DNA of 64,000 nt, taken from the NCBI RefSeq assembly GCF_009746625.1, contig NZ_VWXL01000003.1:41286-105285 (forward strand), in the 5' to 3' direction. The notes under the pieces are model-generated. The model was not told the DNA's origin, ran no database searches, and saw nothing but the letters and a program-made list of their open reading frames with translations. Source of the stretch: Caproicibacter fermentans. GTDB lineage: Bacteria > Bacillota > Clostridia > Oscillospirales > Acutalibacteraceae. The translations under genes were made by a program, and so were the position numbers. This document shows positions 16,723-25,732 of the stretch, in pieces; positions within the stretch are counted from its first letter, which is position 1, and every line of letters begins with the position of its first letter.

Positions 16723-19236
16723 CTATATTACAACAAAGTCCACTCCGACCCCGGCCCGGACAATTTCCTTAACGCTGCCGACGGTGAGATCGTCCTCAAT
16801 AATGGTTTTCTGCAGGCGCGTTCCATCCGGCGCGACGTTGATTCGCAAATCGTCGCCGCGATAGATTTCAAAAGCCGAAGTGGAGATGTGAGCTTTCATG
16901 TCAGTGGTATTGCTCCCAATCGTCAGGCCGGTGCTGTCGGCGATGAAATTGGTTGTGTAAAGCTCCTCGTCGGACTGCACCCAAGGTGCGATATTCGTGC
17001 CCTCGGACACGATCAGATCGGACGCGAGAATTTCAATAGATGCGGAGATTTTGAGCGTACAGACTGTATCAAGCGAGTTGAACGGAAAGGTGACAAACGT
17101 CCAGTCTATGCCGGTATTCGCGTTGTCATATAAAACGGATTCGGCACCGTTTTGTGTAATGCTGACCGTAACTGTTCCGCCGGAGCCGGAAGCCCGAAAG
17201 AGCAAAGAAGCCGTATGTGCCGCGTTGAATTTCAGGGAAAAATCCTGTGAAACGGTACTGTCTGCCGTCAATTGGAACGCGGAATTGCTGACCGTGTTGT
17301 TTGAGGTGTCCGTATTGGAAACGGTAGTGACTGTTCCGGTTGTGCTCCAGAAGGTCAACCCGTTCCGACCAGCCGAATTCTTCAGCAGATTCCGGTAGCC
17401 GGTCTGGCTGATCGAAAGCGACAAGCCGTCTACGGTTTGCTGCATAGAGGTCAGCCGGGTATCAACGTCGGAAAGCTGCGCGTCATTTTCTGAAACATAT
17501 CCGCCGAAGGTGCTGCTTTCCACTTTAGTGACGATGGAAGCACTGTGCTGCTCGATGGTCGATTCCGCGTTCGAGAGACGGAGCGCGATGCCGTCCTCGG
17601 TGTTGGAAATCTGGTCGTCGATGCTGGAAACGGTGGCTTGCAGGCCGCCGACATCGGTCTGAACTGTCGTGAGCGTCGAATTAATCGTCGTAATTTCACC
17701 CGTATTGGCGTCGACTCCGTTCTGCGCGGTATCGGCCAGTGCCTTGAGCTTCGCGGTAATCGCCTGAACCAGAGTGTTTCGGGTGGAGTAGTAATCCTCA
17801 AATTTCTGCCGGTACTGTGCGCCGCTGATGTCAGTGGTGGTGTCCCGATGCCCATCATCCAGCCAGAGGGGGATGCCGTCCGTGTACAGCGCGCCGTCGT
17901 TCAGATAATTGGAGAGGAGCTGGAACGCGTCGTTGTAGGCAGATAGTTCGGTCGTAATTCCAAGCGCTGTGGCCTGCGTGCTGAGCGTTCCTTTTTCATT
18001 GGCAAAGGAACTCCACTCGCGCAGGGCGGCGCTTTTTTCACCCGGAGTCAGCTTGTCGTCACTGTTCAGGTCAGATACGTTTTCCGTGACAGAGGACACG
18101 TTCTGATTGCTAAACGAAATTTCCTGCTTCACTTCGCTGATCTGCTGCGAAGCGGAGTTGATGGAATTCACGACAGAAATCCGCTTCTCTCCGAGGGTCA
18201 GTGTTTCGAACCGGTCGGTCAGGCAGTTGTACGATACCGCGCACACCCGAAGCTTGACGCTGACACCGAATGGCGCATAGTCAACCGTCACGTCGTCGCC
18301 GAGATTTACGGTGAGCAGAGGCCTATATTTCTCGTAACCGGTAATGTCCTTCCAATCCACGAAATCCACGGAGAGGGAGAGTGCCGGGACGTCGGCCCCG
18401 GTGAGGTACCGGCCTGCAACAAACTGTCGCATGGCGTAATAGCAGGAATCGACTGTGGGATACGGAACCGCACCGTCCACTTCTTTCCCGACCTGAAAGC
18501 CGGTGTCCAGCATGGCGACGATGGGGAACGGATATTCAGCAATATGGGAACTGTCGACATACTTTTCGGGGAGCAGCAGAATCTGATTGTCCTCGGTCAG
18601 AGCCGTCGGCAGAATCCGTGTCGCCACGCCGGACGCATCCTCCTGAAATTCCAGACCCGCCATGTTCTTTCCATAGGCAATCCGCACTCCGTTGTCTGAC
18701 CCAAGCCGGGTGTTGACGGCGATGCTGAAATTATCCCGGACAATCTCGCCGCCCCATCGGGCGATAAACGCCTGATCGGTATCGCCGAGAAAAGCCTGCA
18801 CCGGAGACTGGCGGATAAAGTAGGCGGTGGCAGTATGCGTGATATCGCTTGAGAAGGTAAACGGAGTCAGATATTGGCATCCGCTCAGAATTTGCTGCCC
18901 GGCTTCCGCACCGGTCTTGCCGGTCGGTCGGACGTCCTCCACAAAGTTAGCCAACAGGTCATAGAAAATATGCCGGGCGTTTACTTTGATTGTGCCGTCG
19001 ACAACGTTCTTGACCACCCGGTAGATGCGGAATGCCTGAATCCCACGGTGCGTATTCACCCGAATGATATTGTTTTTCTGGAGTCGCTTCCACTTGAAAA
19101 AGGAATCGATTGGATGCGTCAACTCCAGCTCGAACGCGCCGTTGATTTCTTCCGAAACCGTACATGAGATGGGAGAAACCGTACCCAGTCCGTCATTCGA
19201 AAATTCCTGCGCTTTGGAATCGTAGACTAAAACCAT
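16723..19236 (-). CDS. tail-associated protein (Tal, prophage endopeptidase tail family), 837 aa
   Basis: Start ATG 19236 overlaps the stop of the preceding gene (TAATG) and has GGCGGTGG upstream; a GTG nine bases earlier is possible. The first 350 residues match the siphovirus tail-hub/endopeptidase tail domain (SPISCTVSEEINGAFELELTH opening region, GDDVTVDYAPFG). The middle (about 370-620) is coiled-coil rich, with repeated 'TTVQTDVGGLQATVSSIDDQ'-type heptads, and the C-terminal part is beta-rich carbohydrate-binding-like. It forms the tip below the distal tail protein. Confidence 0.82.
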   Translation of the reverse strand: MVLVYDSKAQEFSNDGLGTVSPISCTVSEEINGAFELELTHPIDSFFKWKRLQKNNIIRVNTHRGIQAFRIYRVVKNVVDGTIKVNARHIFYDLLANFVEDVRPTGKTGAEAGQQILSGCQYLTPFTFSSDITHTATAYFIRQSPVQAFLGDTDQAFIARWGGEIVRDNFSIAVNTRLGSDNGVRIAYGKNMAGLEFQEDASGVATRILPTALTEDNQILLLPEKYVDSSHIAEYPFPIVAMLDTGFQVGKEVDGAVPYPTVDSCYYAMRQFVAGRYLTGADVPALSLSVDFVDWKDITGYEKYRPLLTVNLGDDVTVDYAPFGVSVKLRVCAVSYNCLTDRFETLTLGEKRISVVNSINSASQQISEVKQEISFSNQNVSSVTENVSDLNSDDKLTPGEKSAALREWSSFANEKGTLSTQATALGITTELSAYNDAFQLLSNYLNDGALYTDGIPLWLDDGHRDTTTDISGAQYRQKFEDYYSTRNTLVQAITAKLKALADTAQNGVDANTGEITTINSTLTTVQTDVGGLQATVSSIDDQISNTEDGIALRLSNAESTIEQHSASIVTKVESSTFGGYVSENDAQLSDVDTRLTSMQQTVDGLSLSISQTGYRNLLKNSAGRNGLTFWSTTGTVTTVSNTDTSNNTVSNSAFQLTADSTVSQDFSLKFNAAHTASLLFRASGSGGTVTVSITQNGAESVLYDNANTGIDWTFVTFPFNSLDTVCTLKISASIEILASDLIVSEGTNIAPWVQSDEELYTTNFIADSTGLTIGSNTTDMKAHISTSAFEIYRGDDLRINVAPDGTRLQKTIIEDDLTVGSVKEIVRAGVGVDFVVI

Positions 19237-19949
19237 TACAGCCACCGCCAGTTCGGAGTTATTTCAATGGACGTGATCCCTCCGGAAAAGGAGATCGCAT
19301 TTTCACCCGGCAAAAGCACTGGGTAATCGCCGGTCTTGGTGGAATTCTTGCTGATGAGTTCTGTACCGGTGTCCTGATACGTTTCCTGGATCGTGGAATC
19401 AAGCGTCACCGTGCTGTCGATGTTGCTGAAAGACACAGTGCTCCCGTTTACCGTCAGAGCGCCCGCGCCGGAGCCAGTTGCCTTAATGACCGGAAGAGCT
19501 TTCACTGTTCCGTGATTTGACAGAACATATCCGGAACCGTCCGTCACAACAATTGGCGTATTGTCCGTTGCGTACTGAAACGGCTGGCAGTTGAACAGTA
19601 TCACGAAATGCGAAGTGATTTTCAGCACGATTTCAAAGTCAATGCTGTTCACCACCTGCGCGCGATACTTCCGTCCCGGAATGTGGCTGAAAGTCAGATC
19701 AGCTTCGCCTGCGCCCAGCAGCCAGCCCTTGACGGCACTGATTTTCGGAACGGAGTCGCCGAGAAACGAGCATTCCACCGAGAGCGTGATGTCGCCGTAG
19801 GTACCCTCGTCCCGACGGAGCCGGGAGTCCATTCCCGGCACGTCGATGTAGGTTACCCGGCGCTCCGGCGACGGAAGGTGCGGACGGGAAGCCACATAGA
19901 TGCCAAAGTCCTGAAAGCTGTCCTTGCCTCCGAACGTGAAGCTCAGCAT
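19236..19949 (-). CDS. distal tail protein (Dit-like), 237 aa
   Basis: ATG 19949 overlaps the stop of the tape measure gene (TGATG) and is preceded by AAGGGGGA. The opening (SFTFGGKDSFQDFGIYV), the LPSPERRVTYIDVPGMD stretch and the 'YGDITLSVECSFLG' strand are typical of the siphovirus distal tail (Sipho_tail) family, which forms the ring joining tail tube and tip. It lies between tape measure and Tal genes as expected. Confidence 0.85.
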   Translation of the reverse strand: MLSFTFGGKDSFQDFGIYVASRPHLPSPERRVTYIDVPGMDSRLRRDEGTYGDITLSVECSFLGDSVPKISAVKGWLLGAGEADLTFSHIPGRKYRAQVVNSIDFEIVLKITSHFVILFNCQPFQYATDNTPIVVTDGSGYVLSNHGTVKALPVIKATGSGAGALTVNGSTVSFSNIDSTVTLDSTIQETYQDTGTELISKNSTKTGDYPVLLPGENAISFSGGITSIEITPNWRWL

Positions 19950-22241
19950 CACGCGTTCCCCCTTGCCGCCGCTGCCTGCTGCCGATAAAATTCAAATTCA
20001 TAGGCAAGGCGCTGGATGTCCTTTTCCGTGTTGTTGACGAAGTTTTCGATGTGAAGCGTGAAGCCGCCGGAGCCTTCCGCCATGCCAGCGGAACCGCCTG
20101 TAAACCCGCCGACACCCAGTGCAGGATCGAGGTTAAAATTTGTAGGGATCGAATTCTGCATATCGGCGGAAACATCGTTCATCGCCTTACTGAAGCCCTG
20201 CCCGAGCCCCTGCGCCATGAAGCCGCCGATACCGGCAAACACGGTCGACGGGGAGTGAATCCCGAGCAGCCCCTTTACGCTGTCAACGATTCCGCCAAAG
20301 AAGTCGCGGACTTTTGCATAAATCCAGTCCTTCATTCCGGAAATGCCCTGCCAGATGCCGGATACAATGTTGCTTCCGATATTGCTAAAATGCGCCGAGC
20401 AGCTTGCCGAAGCCGTTCACCAAAGCGGAAATAATCTGCGGCAACTTTGCTACGAGCGTCGGGATAGCCTTGATCAAGCCAGCCGCCAGTTCAACAATGA
20501 TTCTGACCCCTGTTTCGATGATGAGGGGTAGGTTATTCACAATGAAATTCACGATGGAATCAATAATCTGCGGAAGCCGGTCGATCAACTTTGGCAGGGC
20601 GTTGATCAGTCCTCTCGCCAGCCCTTCAATGATCTTAAACGCGGCGGCGAGGACCTTATCCATGTTATTGAGAAGCGTGTTCACAATCGTAAGGACCGCG
20701 TCGATCATGGCGGGGATGAGCTTTGGGAGTGCGTCGCCGATGCCCGACGCCAGCGTAATCACCATCGTCAGCGCAGCGTTCACCAGTTGCGGAAGATTGG
20801 CGATGATACCGTCCACCAGTGACAGTACTAATTGCAGCGCGCCCTGCGTGATCTGCGGCAAAGCGCTTACCAGTCCCTGCACCAGCGTCATGACGATGGA
20901 AACCGCCGAATTGATGATTGTCGGCAGATTTGCCGTGATCGCGTTTCCAATTGACAGCACAATGTCCAGCCCCGCCTGCACGACCTTCGGCAGCTCTGCG
21001 AGGATGGAACTGGTCAGTCCGCCGATTGTCGCGGCAATCGCCGCTGATATCTTTGTCCAGTCGCCGCCCGCGTTCGAAAGTCCCTTCGTGAAGGTTCCGA
21101 GCAGCGACACGCCGGAGCTGGCGAGCGTCTGCATCTGCGGGAGAAGGACTGTGCCCATGACATTCTTTGCCGCCTCGGCCCCGGATTTCAGCCGCTGAAC
21201 CGTATCGTCGAATTTTCCGAGGGAACTCAGCTGGTCACCCGACATGACCGCGCCCATGTTCTGCGCTTCGGCGGTCAGCTCTTTAATTCCCGCGCTGCCC
21301 TTCGCAATCAGCGGATTCAGGTCCTGCGCGGATTTTCCGAAGATCTGCATCGAAAGCGCGTCCCGTTCGGTTTCATTGGATATCTTCCCGAGTGCGTCGA
21401 TCGCCGACCAGTAAACGTCCTCGCCGTTTCTCAGGTGTCCGTTCGAATCCTGAATTGAAACGCCGAGCCTTGCGTAAGCCGCAGCCGCCTCTTTTGAACC
21501 GCCCGCCGCCGAATCCATAGACCGAACATTCCGCGCCATGCTCGCGGTAAAGGTTTCGAGCGGCGTGTCGATCAGTTCGGCGGCGTATTGGTAGGCCTGC
21601 AGCGCCTCCGTACCGACGTGTGTCTGGTCGGACATAGTGAGAATTTCGTCGGCGTATGCGGCGGAGTTTACGGAAGCGTCCACCAGCGATTTGCCCGCGC
21701 CCACGGCAGCCGCGCCGATTCCGGCCAGAGCCACGCCCAGGGAGGCGCCAATCCCCTTGATGACACCGCCGAGCTTATCAAAGCGTCCGGACGCCTCTTC
21801 CGATTGCTTTGATGCGCTTGTGATTTCATTGCCGAACTGATTCGCCTGTTTTTCGGCGGAGTCGAATTCTTTCCCGGCGCTGTCCAGAACGCTGTTGTTT
21901 TTCTGTAGTTCTTTTTCCATGCCGTTGAGGTCGGCCTGCGCTTTGTTCAGCTGAATCTGCCAGTTCTGTGTCCGGCGGTCGTTTTCGCCGAACGAATCCG
22001 ATGCGTTCTGCAAAGCGGCGCGAAGTGTTTCAATTTTTCCCTTCTGCTGGTCAATTTCTTTATTGAGAACCTCGTTCCGGGCGGTGACAGCCTGCACAGA
22101 GGAGTCGTTTTTGTCAAACTGGCTGGTGATCAGCTGCATCTCGGAACCGAGGACTTTGAAACTCTGGTTGATGTCGCGGAGTGCGTCTTTGAAAGCCTTT
22201 TCTCCCTCAATGCCGATTCGCACCCCAAAATCGTCTGCGAT
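19949..22241 (-). pseudogene. tape measure protein, frameshifted, with apparent ATC start
   Basis: The main frame encodes helical tape measure sequence (GIEGEKAFKDALRDINQSFK at the N-terminus, hydrophobic segments near 150-170 and 370-600). It meets TAG just after LLGAF, at a TTTT run near 20388; skipping one base continues as SNIGSNIVSGIWQGISG and runs to 19949 with the usual HSPSTVFAGIGGFMAQG end. Either a 1-base insertion or a sequence error explains this. At the 5' end the ribosome site GGAGGTGA (22249-22256) stands 7 bases before ATC (22239-22241), giving (M)ADDFGVRIG; the next start codon, GTG 22221-22223, is too far away. Confidence 0.8.
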
Positions 22242-22297
22242 ATGCGGTCACCTCCAGATCCAAATCTATATTGTATAATTGTAAATATTCTTTTACT

Positions 22298-22326
22298 TTG
22301 TTTCCCTTTTCAGTGCAACTTATATA
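22298..22326 (+). promoter_or_regulatory. candidate promoter of the barnase-barstar pair
   Basis: TTGTTT (22298-22303), a 17-base spacer and TATATA (22321-22326). A small hairpin CCCCT/AGGGG (22333-22350) followed by TTTT lies right after it and might attenuate transcription of the toxin gene. Confidence 0.4.
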
Positions 22327-22388
22327 GCGTTGCCCCTATTAGTGAAGGGGTTTTCATATTCCTATCATTTTAATAAGGGGAAATACTT

Positions 22389-22991
22389 ATGAGCTATTTT
22401 GTGTACAAAACCCATATTTGGCCATTACCAATTGCTTTGTCTAGAGTTAAAAAGGACATATTAGAGTTTTTTCGACCGCCAACGCATGAGAGTTCCGATT
22501 ATAAAAACTGGATTGCACAGTTGGATTTAAAAACATGCTTTGTTTGCCGCAGTCATCATGGTAAAATATATAAAAAAGATGAAATGCCAGATGATGAGCC
22601 TCCTGTTCACAACAATTGTAGATGCGAAATGAAAAACATAGAAGCCGCTTTTGCTGGCACTGCAACACAGGACGGTATGAACGGCGCGGATATTGCAGTA
22701 AAAAACACTGGAAAACTTCCGCCAAATTATATTACAAAAAAGCAGGCCATTAATTTGGGATGGATTAGCTGGCAGGGGAATCTGAACAAAGTTGCTCCCG
22801 GGAAAAGTATTGGCGGGGAAGTTTACCAAAATAGAAACGGTCATCTTCCGCAAGAATTTGGTCGTGTTTGGTATGAAGCTGATATCAATTATGATAATGG
22901 TTTGCGGAATTCTCAGCGGTTGCTTTTTTCAAATGACGGTTTAATTTTTGCTACTTATGACCACTATATGACTTTTGTTCAAATTCAATAA
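22389..22991 (+). CDS. MuF-like segment fused to barnase-family ribonuclease toxin, 200 aa
   Basis: The C-terminal 92 residues (109-200) closely match barnase: KLPPNYITKKQAINLGW, VAPGKSIGGEVYQNR, WYEADINY and DHYMTF. The catalytic set is kept: Lys117, Arg149, Glu163, Arg177 and His192, equivalent to barnase K27, R59, E73, R87 and H102. The N-terminal part has a Cys/His motif, CFVC (50-53) and PPVHNNCRC (71-79), like the end of phage Mu gpF/SPP1 gp7 proteins, the known carrier of MuF polymorphic toxins. No signal peptide. It lies on the plus strand inside a minus-strand tail module, is AT-richer than its neighbours, and is followed 12 bases later by barstar. Confidence 0.93.
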   Translation: MSYFVYKTHIWPLPIALSRVKKDILEFFRPPTHESSDYKNWIAQLDLKTCFVCRSHHGKIYKKDEMPDDEPPVHNNCRCEMKNIEAAFAGTATQDGMNGADIAVKNTGKLPPNYITKKQAINLGWISWQGNLNKVAPGKSIGGEVYQNRNGHLPQEFGRVWYEADINYDNGLRNSQRLLFSNDGLIFATYDHYMTFVQIQ

Positions 22992-23003
22992 GGAGAGGAT
23001 ATC

Positions 23004-23309
23004 ATGAATTATACGAAATATTTTATTCCTAAGGAGAGAGTTCTTGATTTCTCGAAATGTAAGTATTTAGGTGAGATTCATCAAGTAATACAACAGGAAT
23101 TGGAATTGCCTGAGTGGTATGGTCAAAATTTAGATGCGCTTTGGGATTCCATAACCGGAATTATGTATGTTCCGGCGGACATAACCATTATCTTCAAGCC
23201 GGAAACGGAGCAATCTCAAGAGTTAACTTCTGAAATCAGTAAAATTATTGATGTTTTTAAAGAGGCTGCCCAGGAGTATAATGAGATCACTTTACATGTT
23301 GAGATGTAG
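23004..23309 (+). CDS. barstar-family immunity protein, 101 aa
   Basis: The segment LELPEWYGQNLDALWDSITG is the barstar signature; barstar uses the Tyr, Asp and Trp-Asp of this helix and loop to plug the barnase active site. Length (101 against about 90) and position directly after the nuclease fit. Its ribosome site AGGAGAGG is stronger than that of the toxin, which fits a need for excess antidote. It protects the cell from the ribonuclease encoded just before. Confidence 0.93.
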   Translation: MNYTKYFIPKERVLDFSKCKYLGEIHQVIQQELELPEWYGQNLDALWDSITGIMYVPADITIIFKPETEQSQELTSEISKIIDVFKEAAQEYNEITLHVEM

Positions 23310-23319
23310 AGTATTGATC

Positions 23320-23521
23320 TTAAAAACCGCTTGGTATTACATCATCTACTGTCAGTTCCCGATGTGGTCTCTCGATCCCCAGAAACTGCTTGTGGCAGGC
23401 CCATAAATCCAGAAAAAGCCCGATGGGCGTGAGCCAGAACTGCTCTGGCTCCATGTGCATCTGAACGGTTCCGTAATAATACAGCCGGGTGAAAAGTTCG
23501 CTGTCGCTCACCCGCTGGTGT
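23320..23521 (-). CDS. tail assembly chaperone, frameshift extension (gpT-like)
   Basis: This frame encodes about 63 residues (SDSELFTRLYYYG, PEQFWLTPIGLFLDLWACH) ending at 23320. The WLTPIGLFLDLW stretch resembles the T part of siphovirus G/GT tail chaperones. It can be reached from the upstream chaperone by a -2 or +1 shift at AAAAAAC (23522-23528), or begin at its own GTG 23511. A -1 shift gives a stop after four codons. It guides tail assembly with the tape measure protein. Confidence 0.6.
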
Positions 23522-23899
23522 GTTTTTTAATGGATTCTCCGCGCTTTCGCTGACCACGTTCCGGGCGGTGCCCCGGAGCATGGCTTCGGTGATGGCGTTT
23601 TTATACGACGCCAGCTGCAGGGGCGAGGTGAGAAGCTCCACTTCCTCCTCGGTCAGCAGTTCCTTCGGCGTGTCCTTGTGCTTCAGGTTGTAAATCAGAA
23701 CGGACTGGTTCGCGAGCAGTGTCAGAAGCCAGACGATCTCATCCAGCGCCATCTCAAAATTCTCCGAGTGCATCAGTTTTTCGCCCAGATTTTCAAGGCC
23801 GCCGTAGCGCCCGGCGATTGCTTTTGTCGCCCTTGTGGTGAGAATCAACTCGTATTCCTCGCCGCCGATTTCAATCAGCGCGCCGCGTTCCTCTTCCAT
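23342..23899 (-). CDS. tail assembly chaperone (gpG-like), zero frame
   Basis: Start ATG 23899 (MEEERGALIEIGGEEYELIL) has GGGAGGA upstream; the frame open above it is antisense to other genes. Conserved sequence runs to ENPLKNT near 23520; after that the zero frame continues 60 codons of unlikely sequence because it overlaps the shifted frame. The natural product is probably about 125 residues plus a frameshifted longer form. Position between major tail protein and tape measure supports the call. Confidence 0.72.
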   Translation of the reverse strand: MEEERGALIEIGGEEYELILTTRATKAIAGRYGGLENLGEKLMHSENFEMALDEIVWLLTLLANQSVLIYNLKHKDTPKELLTEEEVELLTSPLQLASYKNAITEAMLRGTARNVVSESAENPLKNTPAGERQRTFHPAVLLRNRSDAHGARAVLAHAHRAFSGFMGLPQAVSGDRETTSGTDSR

Positions 23900-23913
23900 G
23901 AAAAAATCCTCCC

Positions 23914-24513
23914 TTATGTGCCGGACGGCGGCGCGGTGTAAACCGGCTCGTAAACCTGCGAGTACCAGCCGGTAACGGTTGCGTCGGACACTCCGGCGTC
24001 GCCTTCGGTTACTTCGGCTTTCCACGGGTGATTGCCCTTGCTGTCGGTCTTGTTCCGGCGCATCACGGTTCCCTCAATGGTCGGGGTCTGGAAGGTGATG
24101 GAGTCGCCCTTAGTCTGCAAATTCGCGGCGGGAATGCCGAATTTTACGCGGTACAGCCAGAAATATCGGTATTTCCCGTTCGGTTTGAGTGCCCGGAAAC
24201 CCACCGCCACCGCCGCGCCCTCGTCTTCACCGGCGGACACCAGAACGCCGTTGTCGTCCACGACCGCCCCGGTCAAATCCTGCGCCGCCTGAGCGCCGAT
24301 GTCCTCAACACCCAGCGACAGGGTTCCGGTTTTGAACTCCTTGACGACATAGGCTGTGCCGTCGTCAGCGTAGAGCGTCGCTTCCGCGAGATCAATGGTG
24401 AGATCGGCTTTAATTGCCTTTGCAAGCTGGGTTGGCGTCGCGTATGTTTCATCCCCGTCGGTGCCTTCGGTGATTTTCGCGTAATAAAGTTTATCCATGC
24501 CGATGGTGGCCAT
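23914..24513 (-). CDS. major tail protein, 199 aa
   Basis: The start ATG 24513 lies 7 bases after GGAGGA; the Met codons before it overlap the ribosome site. The sequence (MDKLYYAKITEGTDGDETY, GFRALKPNGKYRYFWLYRVKF, then PTIEGTVMRR) fits the phi13-type major tail protein family that forms the tail tube. It lies between the tail completion and chaperone genes, the usual siphovirus order. Confidence 0.85.
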   Translation of the reverse strand: MATIGMDKLYYAKITEGTDGDETYATPTQLAKAIKADLTIDLAEATLYADDGTAYVVKEFKTGTLSLGVEDIGAQAAQDLTGAVVDDNGVLVSAGEDEGAAVAVGFRALKPNGKYRYFWLYRVKFGIPAANLQTKGDSITFQTPTIEGTVMRRNKTDSKGNHPWKAEVTEGDAGVSDATVTGWYSQVYEPVYTAPPSGT

Positions 24514-24515
24514 CT

Positions 24516-24857
24516 TCATTCCTCCCATGCATACGGTTTTGCCGCGTCAATGGCATAATGGTGGTAACCGGTATCGTCCTCATGTCCGATGTATCGATGG
24601 TCGGTGACGGTAAAACCGGCGGCCAGCAGCGCGCGGAGGACGCTGGTTTTCAGCGCAATGTAGTTTCTTTTGGAAAAGAGCGACAGGCGCGCCTCCTGCG
24701 TTTCATATCCCGGGCGGTTGTCGCCGAACAGCTCAAACGAATCGGTCAGCGGCGTTATAACTATATACTCTGCGGGAGCTTCTCCGGAAAAAACGCCGGT
24801 TTCCACCGCAAGCCCCAGTTCGGTGATGAGTTCGGTTAGTTCCTGAAGGATATTCAT
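24516..24857 (-). CDS. tail completion/terminator protein, 113 aa
   Basis: A small acidic protein (MNILQELTELITELGLAVETG, YIVITPLTDSFELFGDN) whose size and place between an HK97 gp10-like gene and the major tail protein fit the tail terminator that caps the tube. Its ATG overlaps the previous stop (ATGA). Family assignment rests mostly on position. Confidence 0.65.
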   Translation of the reverse strand: MNILQELTELITELGLAVETGVFSGEAPAEYIVITPLTDSFELFGDNRPGYETQEARLSLFSKRNYIALKTSVLRALLAAGFTVTDHRYIGHEDDTGYHHYAIDAAKPYAWEE

Positions 24858-25285
24858 ATTTTTTTGATTTCCTCATCCAGCTTTTCCTTCATCGCCTCGA
24901 TGCCTGGCTTGCGCGCCTGTGTCTTTGCTGACTTTAAAAAGGGCTTCGGCGGCTGTCCGTGCTTGCCGTACTCAAGAATGTTGGCAATTTTTGCGTTGCT
25001 CTCTCCGTCCGGGCGCAGTTCCGAAAAGCCTACCTTAACGTTAAAATTGCCGTTCTTATCCATCCTCGCCGGAGAAAGCCCCAGCGCCGACTCAAGCTCT
25101 CCGGTAGAGCGCGAAGGGGATTTGGTATCCCGGCCTATGACCGATTCCAGATTATCGTGAACCTTTTCGAGAGCGACCTCGCCGCCCGCTTCCAGTACAC
25201 GGGGAATGATCTCGTCGGTTTTCTCGCCGAGCGCGGAGACTTTGCGCAAAAAGTCGTCCGGCATAGAAAAACTTACCTTTGCCAC
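24854..25285 (-). CDS. HK97 gp10-like head-tail connector, 143 aa
   Basis: GTG 25285 follows GAGGAGGG. The helical N-terminus (FSMPDDFLRKVSALGEKTDE) followed by GGEVALEKVHDNLESV and, near the end, NILEYGKHGQPPKPFL is the HK97 gp10 pattern, where the 'E-x-G...P-x-P-F' region is conserved. It joins head and tail. It overlaps the next gene by 4 bases. Confidence 0.8.
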   Translation of the reverse strand: MAKVSFSMPDDFLRKVSALGEKTDEIIPRVLEAGGEVALEKVHDNLESVIGRDTKSPSRSTGELESALGLSPARMDKNGNFNVKVGFSELRPDGESNAKIANILEYGKHGQPPKPFLKSAKTQARKPGIEAMKEKLDEEIKKI

Positions 25286-25297
25286 AGGAATCCCTCC

Positions 25298-25633
25298 TCA
25301 ATGCTTGCTCGGCTCCAGCCGTTCCGCCAGAACCTCGGTGTACATGCCGCGCCCCCGCACATCCTCCGCGCTGAGGATGCGGAACCGTTCGCCGGAGCAG
25401 ACGAGTAAAAGAGAGGGACGGATTACCACGCCGGGAATCCTGCGGAAACGGAACAGGCTGGTCGCCGCCGACCACGCCGCACGGTTCGCCCAGATCTCGT
25501 TCCCGTGGCGGTCTTCCCGGTAAGCACGCACGCTGGCAAGCACCGTATCGGTTGAGGTGACAAAGCCCTCGGTGTCTTTGCTTTGCTCGGTCTGGATGAT
25601 GTCAATGAAAGCGTTCATTTTGCCAAAACTCAC
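25298..25633 (-). CDS. head-tail adaptor (SPP1 gp16-like), 111 aa
   Basis: GTG 25633 is 7 bases past GAGGTGA. The pattern of a short beta-rich protein (IDIIQTEQSKDTEGFVTSTD, SVRAYREDRHGNEIW, FRILSAEDVRGRGMYTEV) matches the phage head-tail joining family. It sits before gp10-like and tail completion genes. Confidence 0.8.
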   Translation of the reverse strand: MSFGKMNAFIDIIQTEQSKDTEGFVTSTDTVLASVRAYREDRHGNEIWANRAAWSAATSLFRFRRIPGVVIRPSLLLVCSGERFRILSAEDVRGRGMYTEVLAERLEPSKH

Positions 25634-25650
25634 GACTTGTCACCTCTTTT

Positions 25651-25700
25651 AATAACTTGATTGACAATATGTTATTATGATGTTATTATCGAGTTATTAA
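25651..25700 (+). promoter_or_regulatory. promoter with direct-repeat operator for the 90-aa cargo gene
   Basis: TTGACA (25661-25666), a 17-base spacer and an extended -10, TGT-TATTAT (hexamer 25684-25689). GTTATTAT repeats at 25671 and 25682 and GTTATTAA at 25693, 11 bases apart, and an inverted AATAAC at 25651, overlap it. These look like binding sites for a regulator, perhaps the product itself. Confidence 0.65.
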
Positions 25701-25732
25701 CTAATTATTAGATAAAAGGGAGGAGCAACTAT

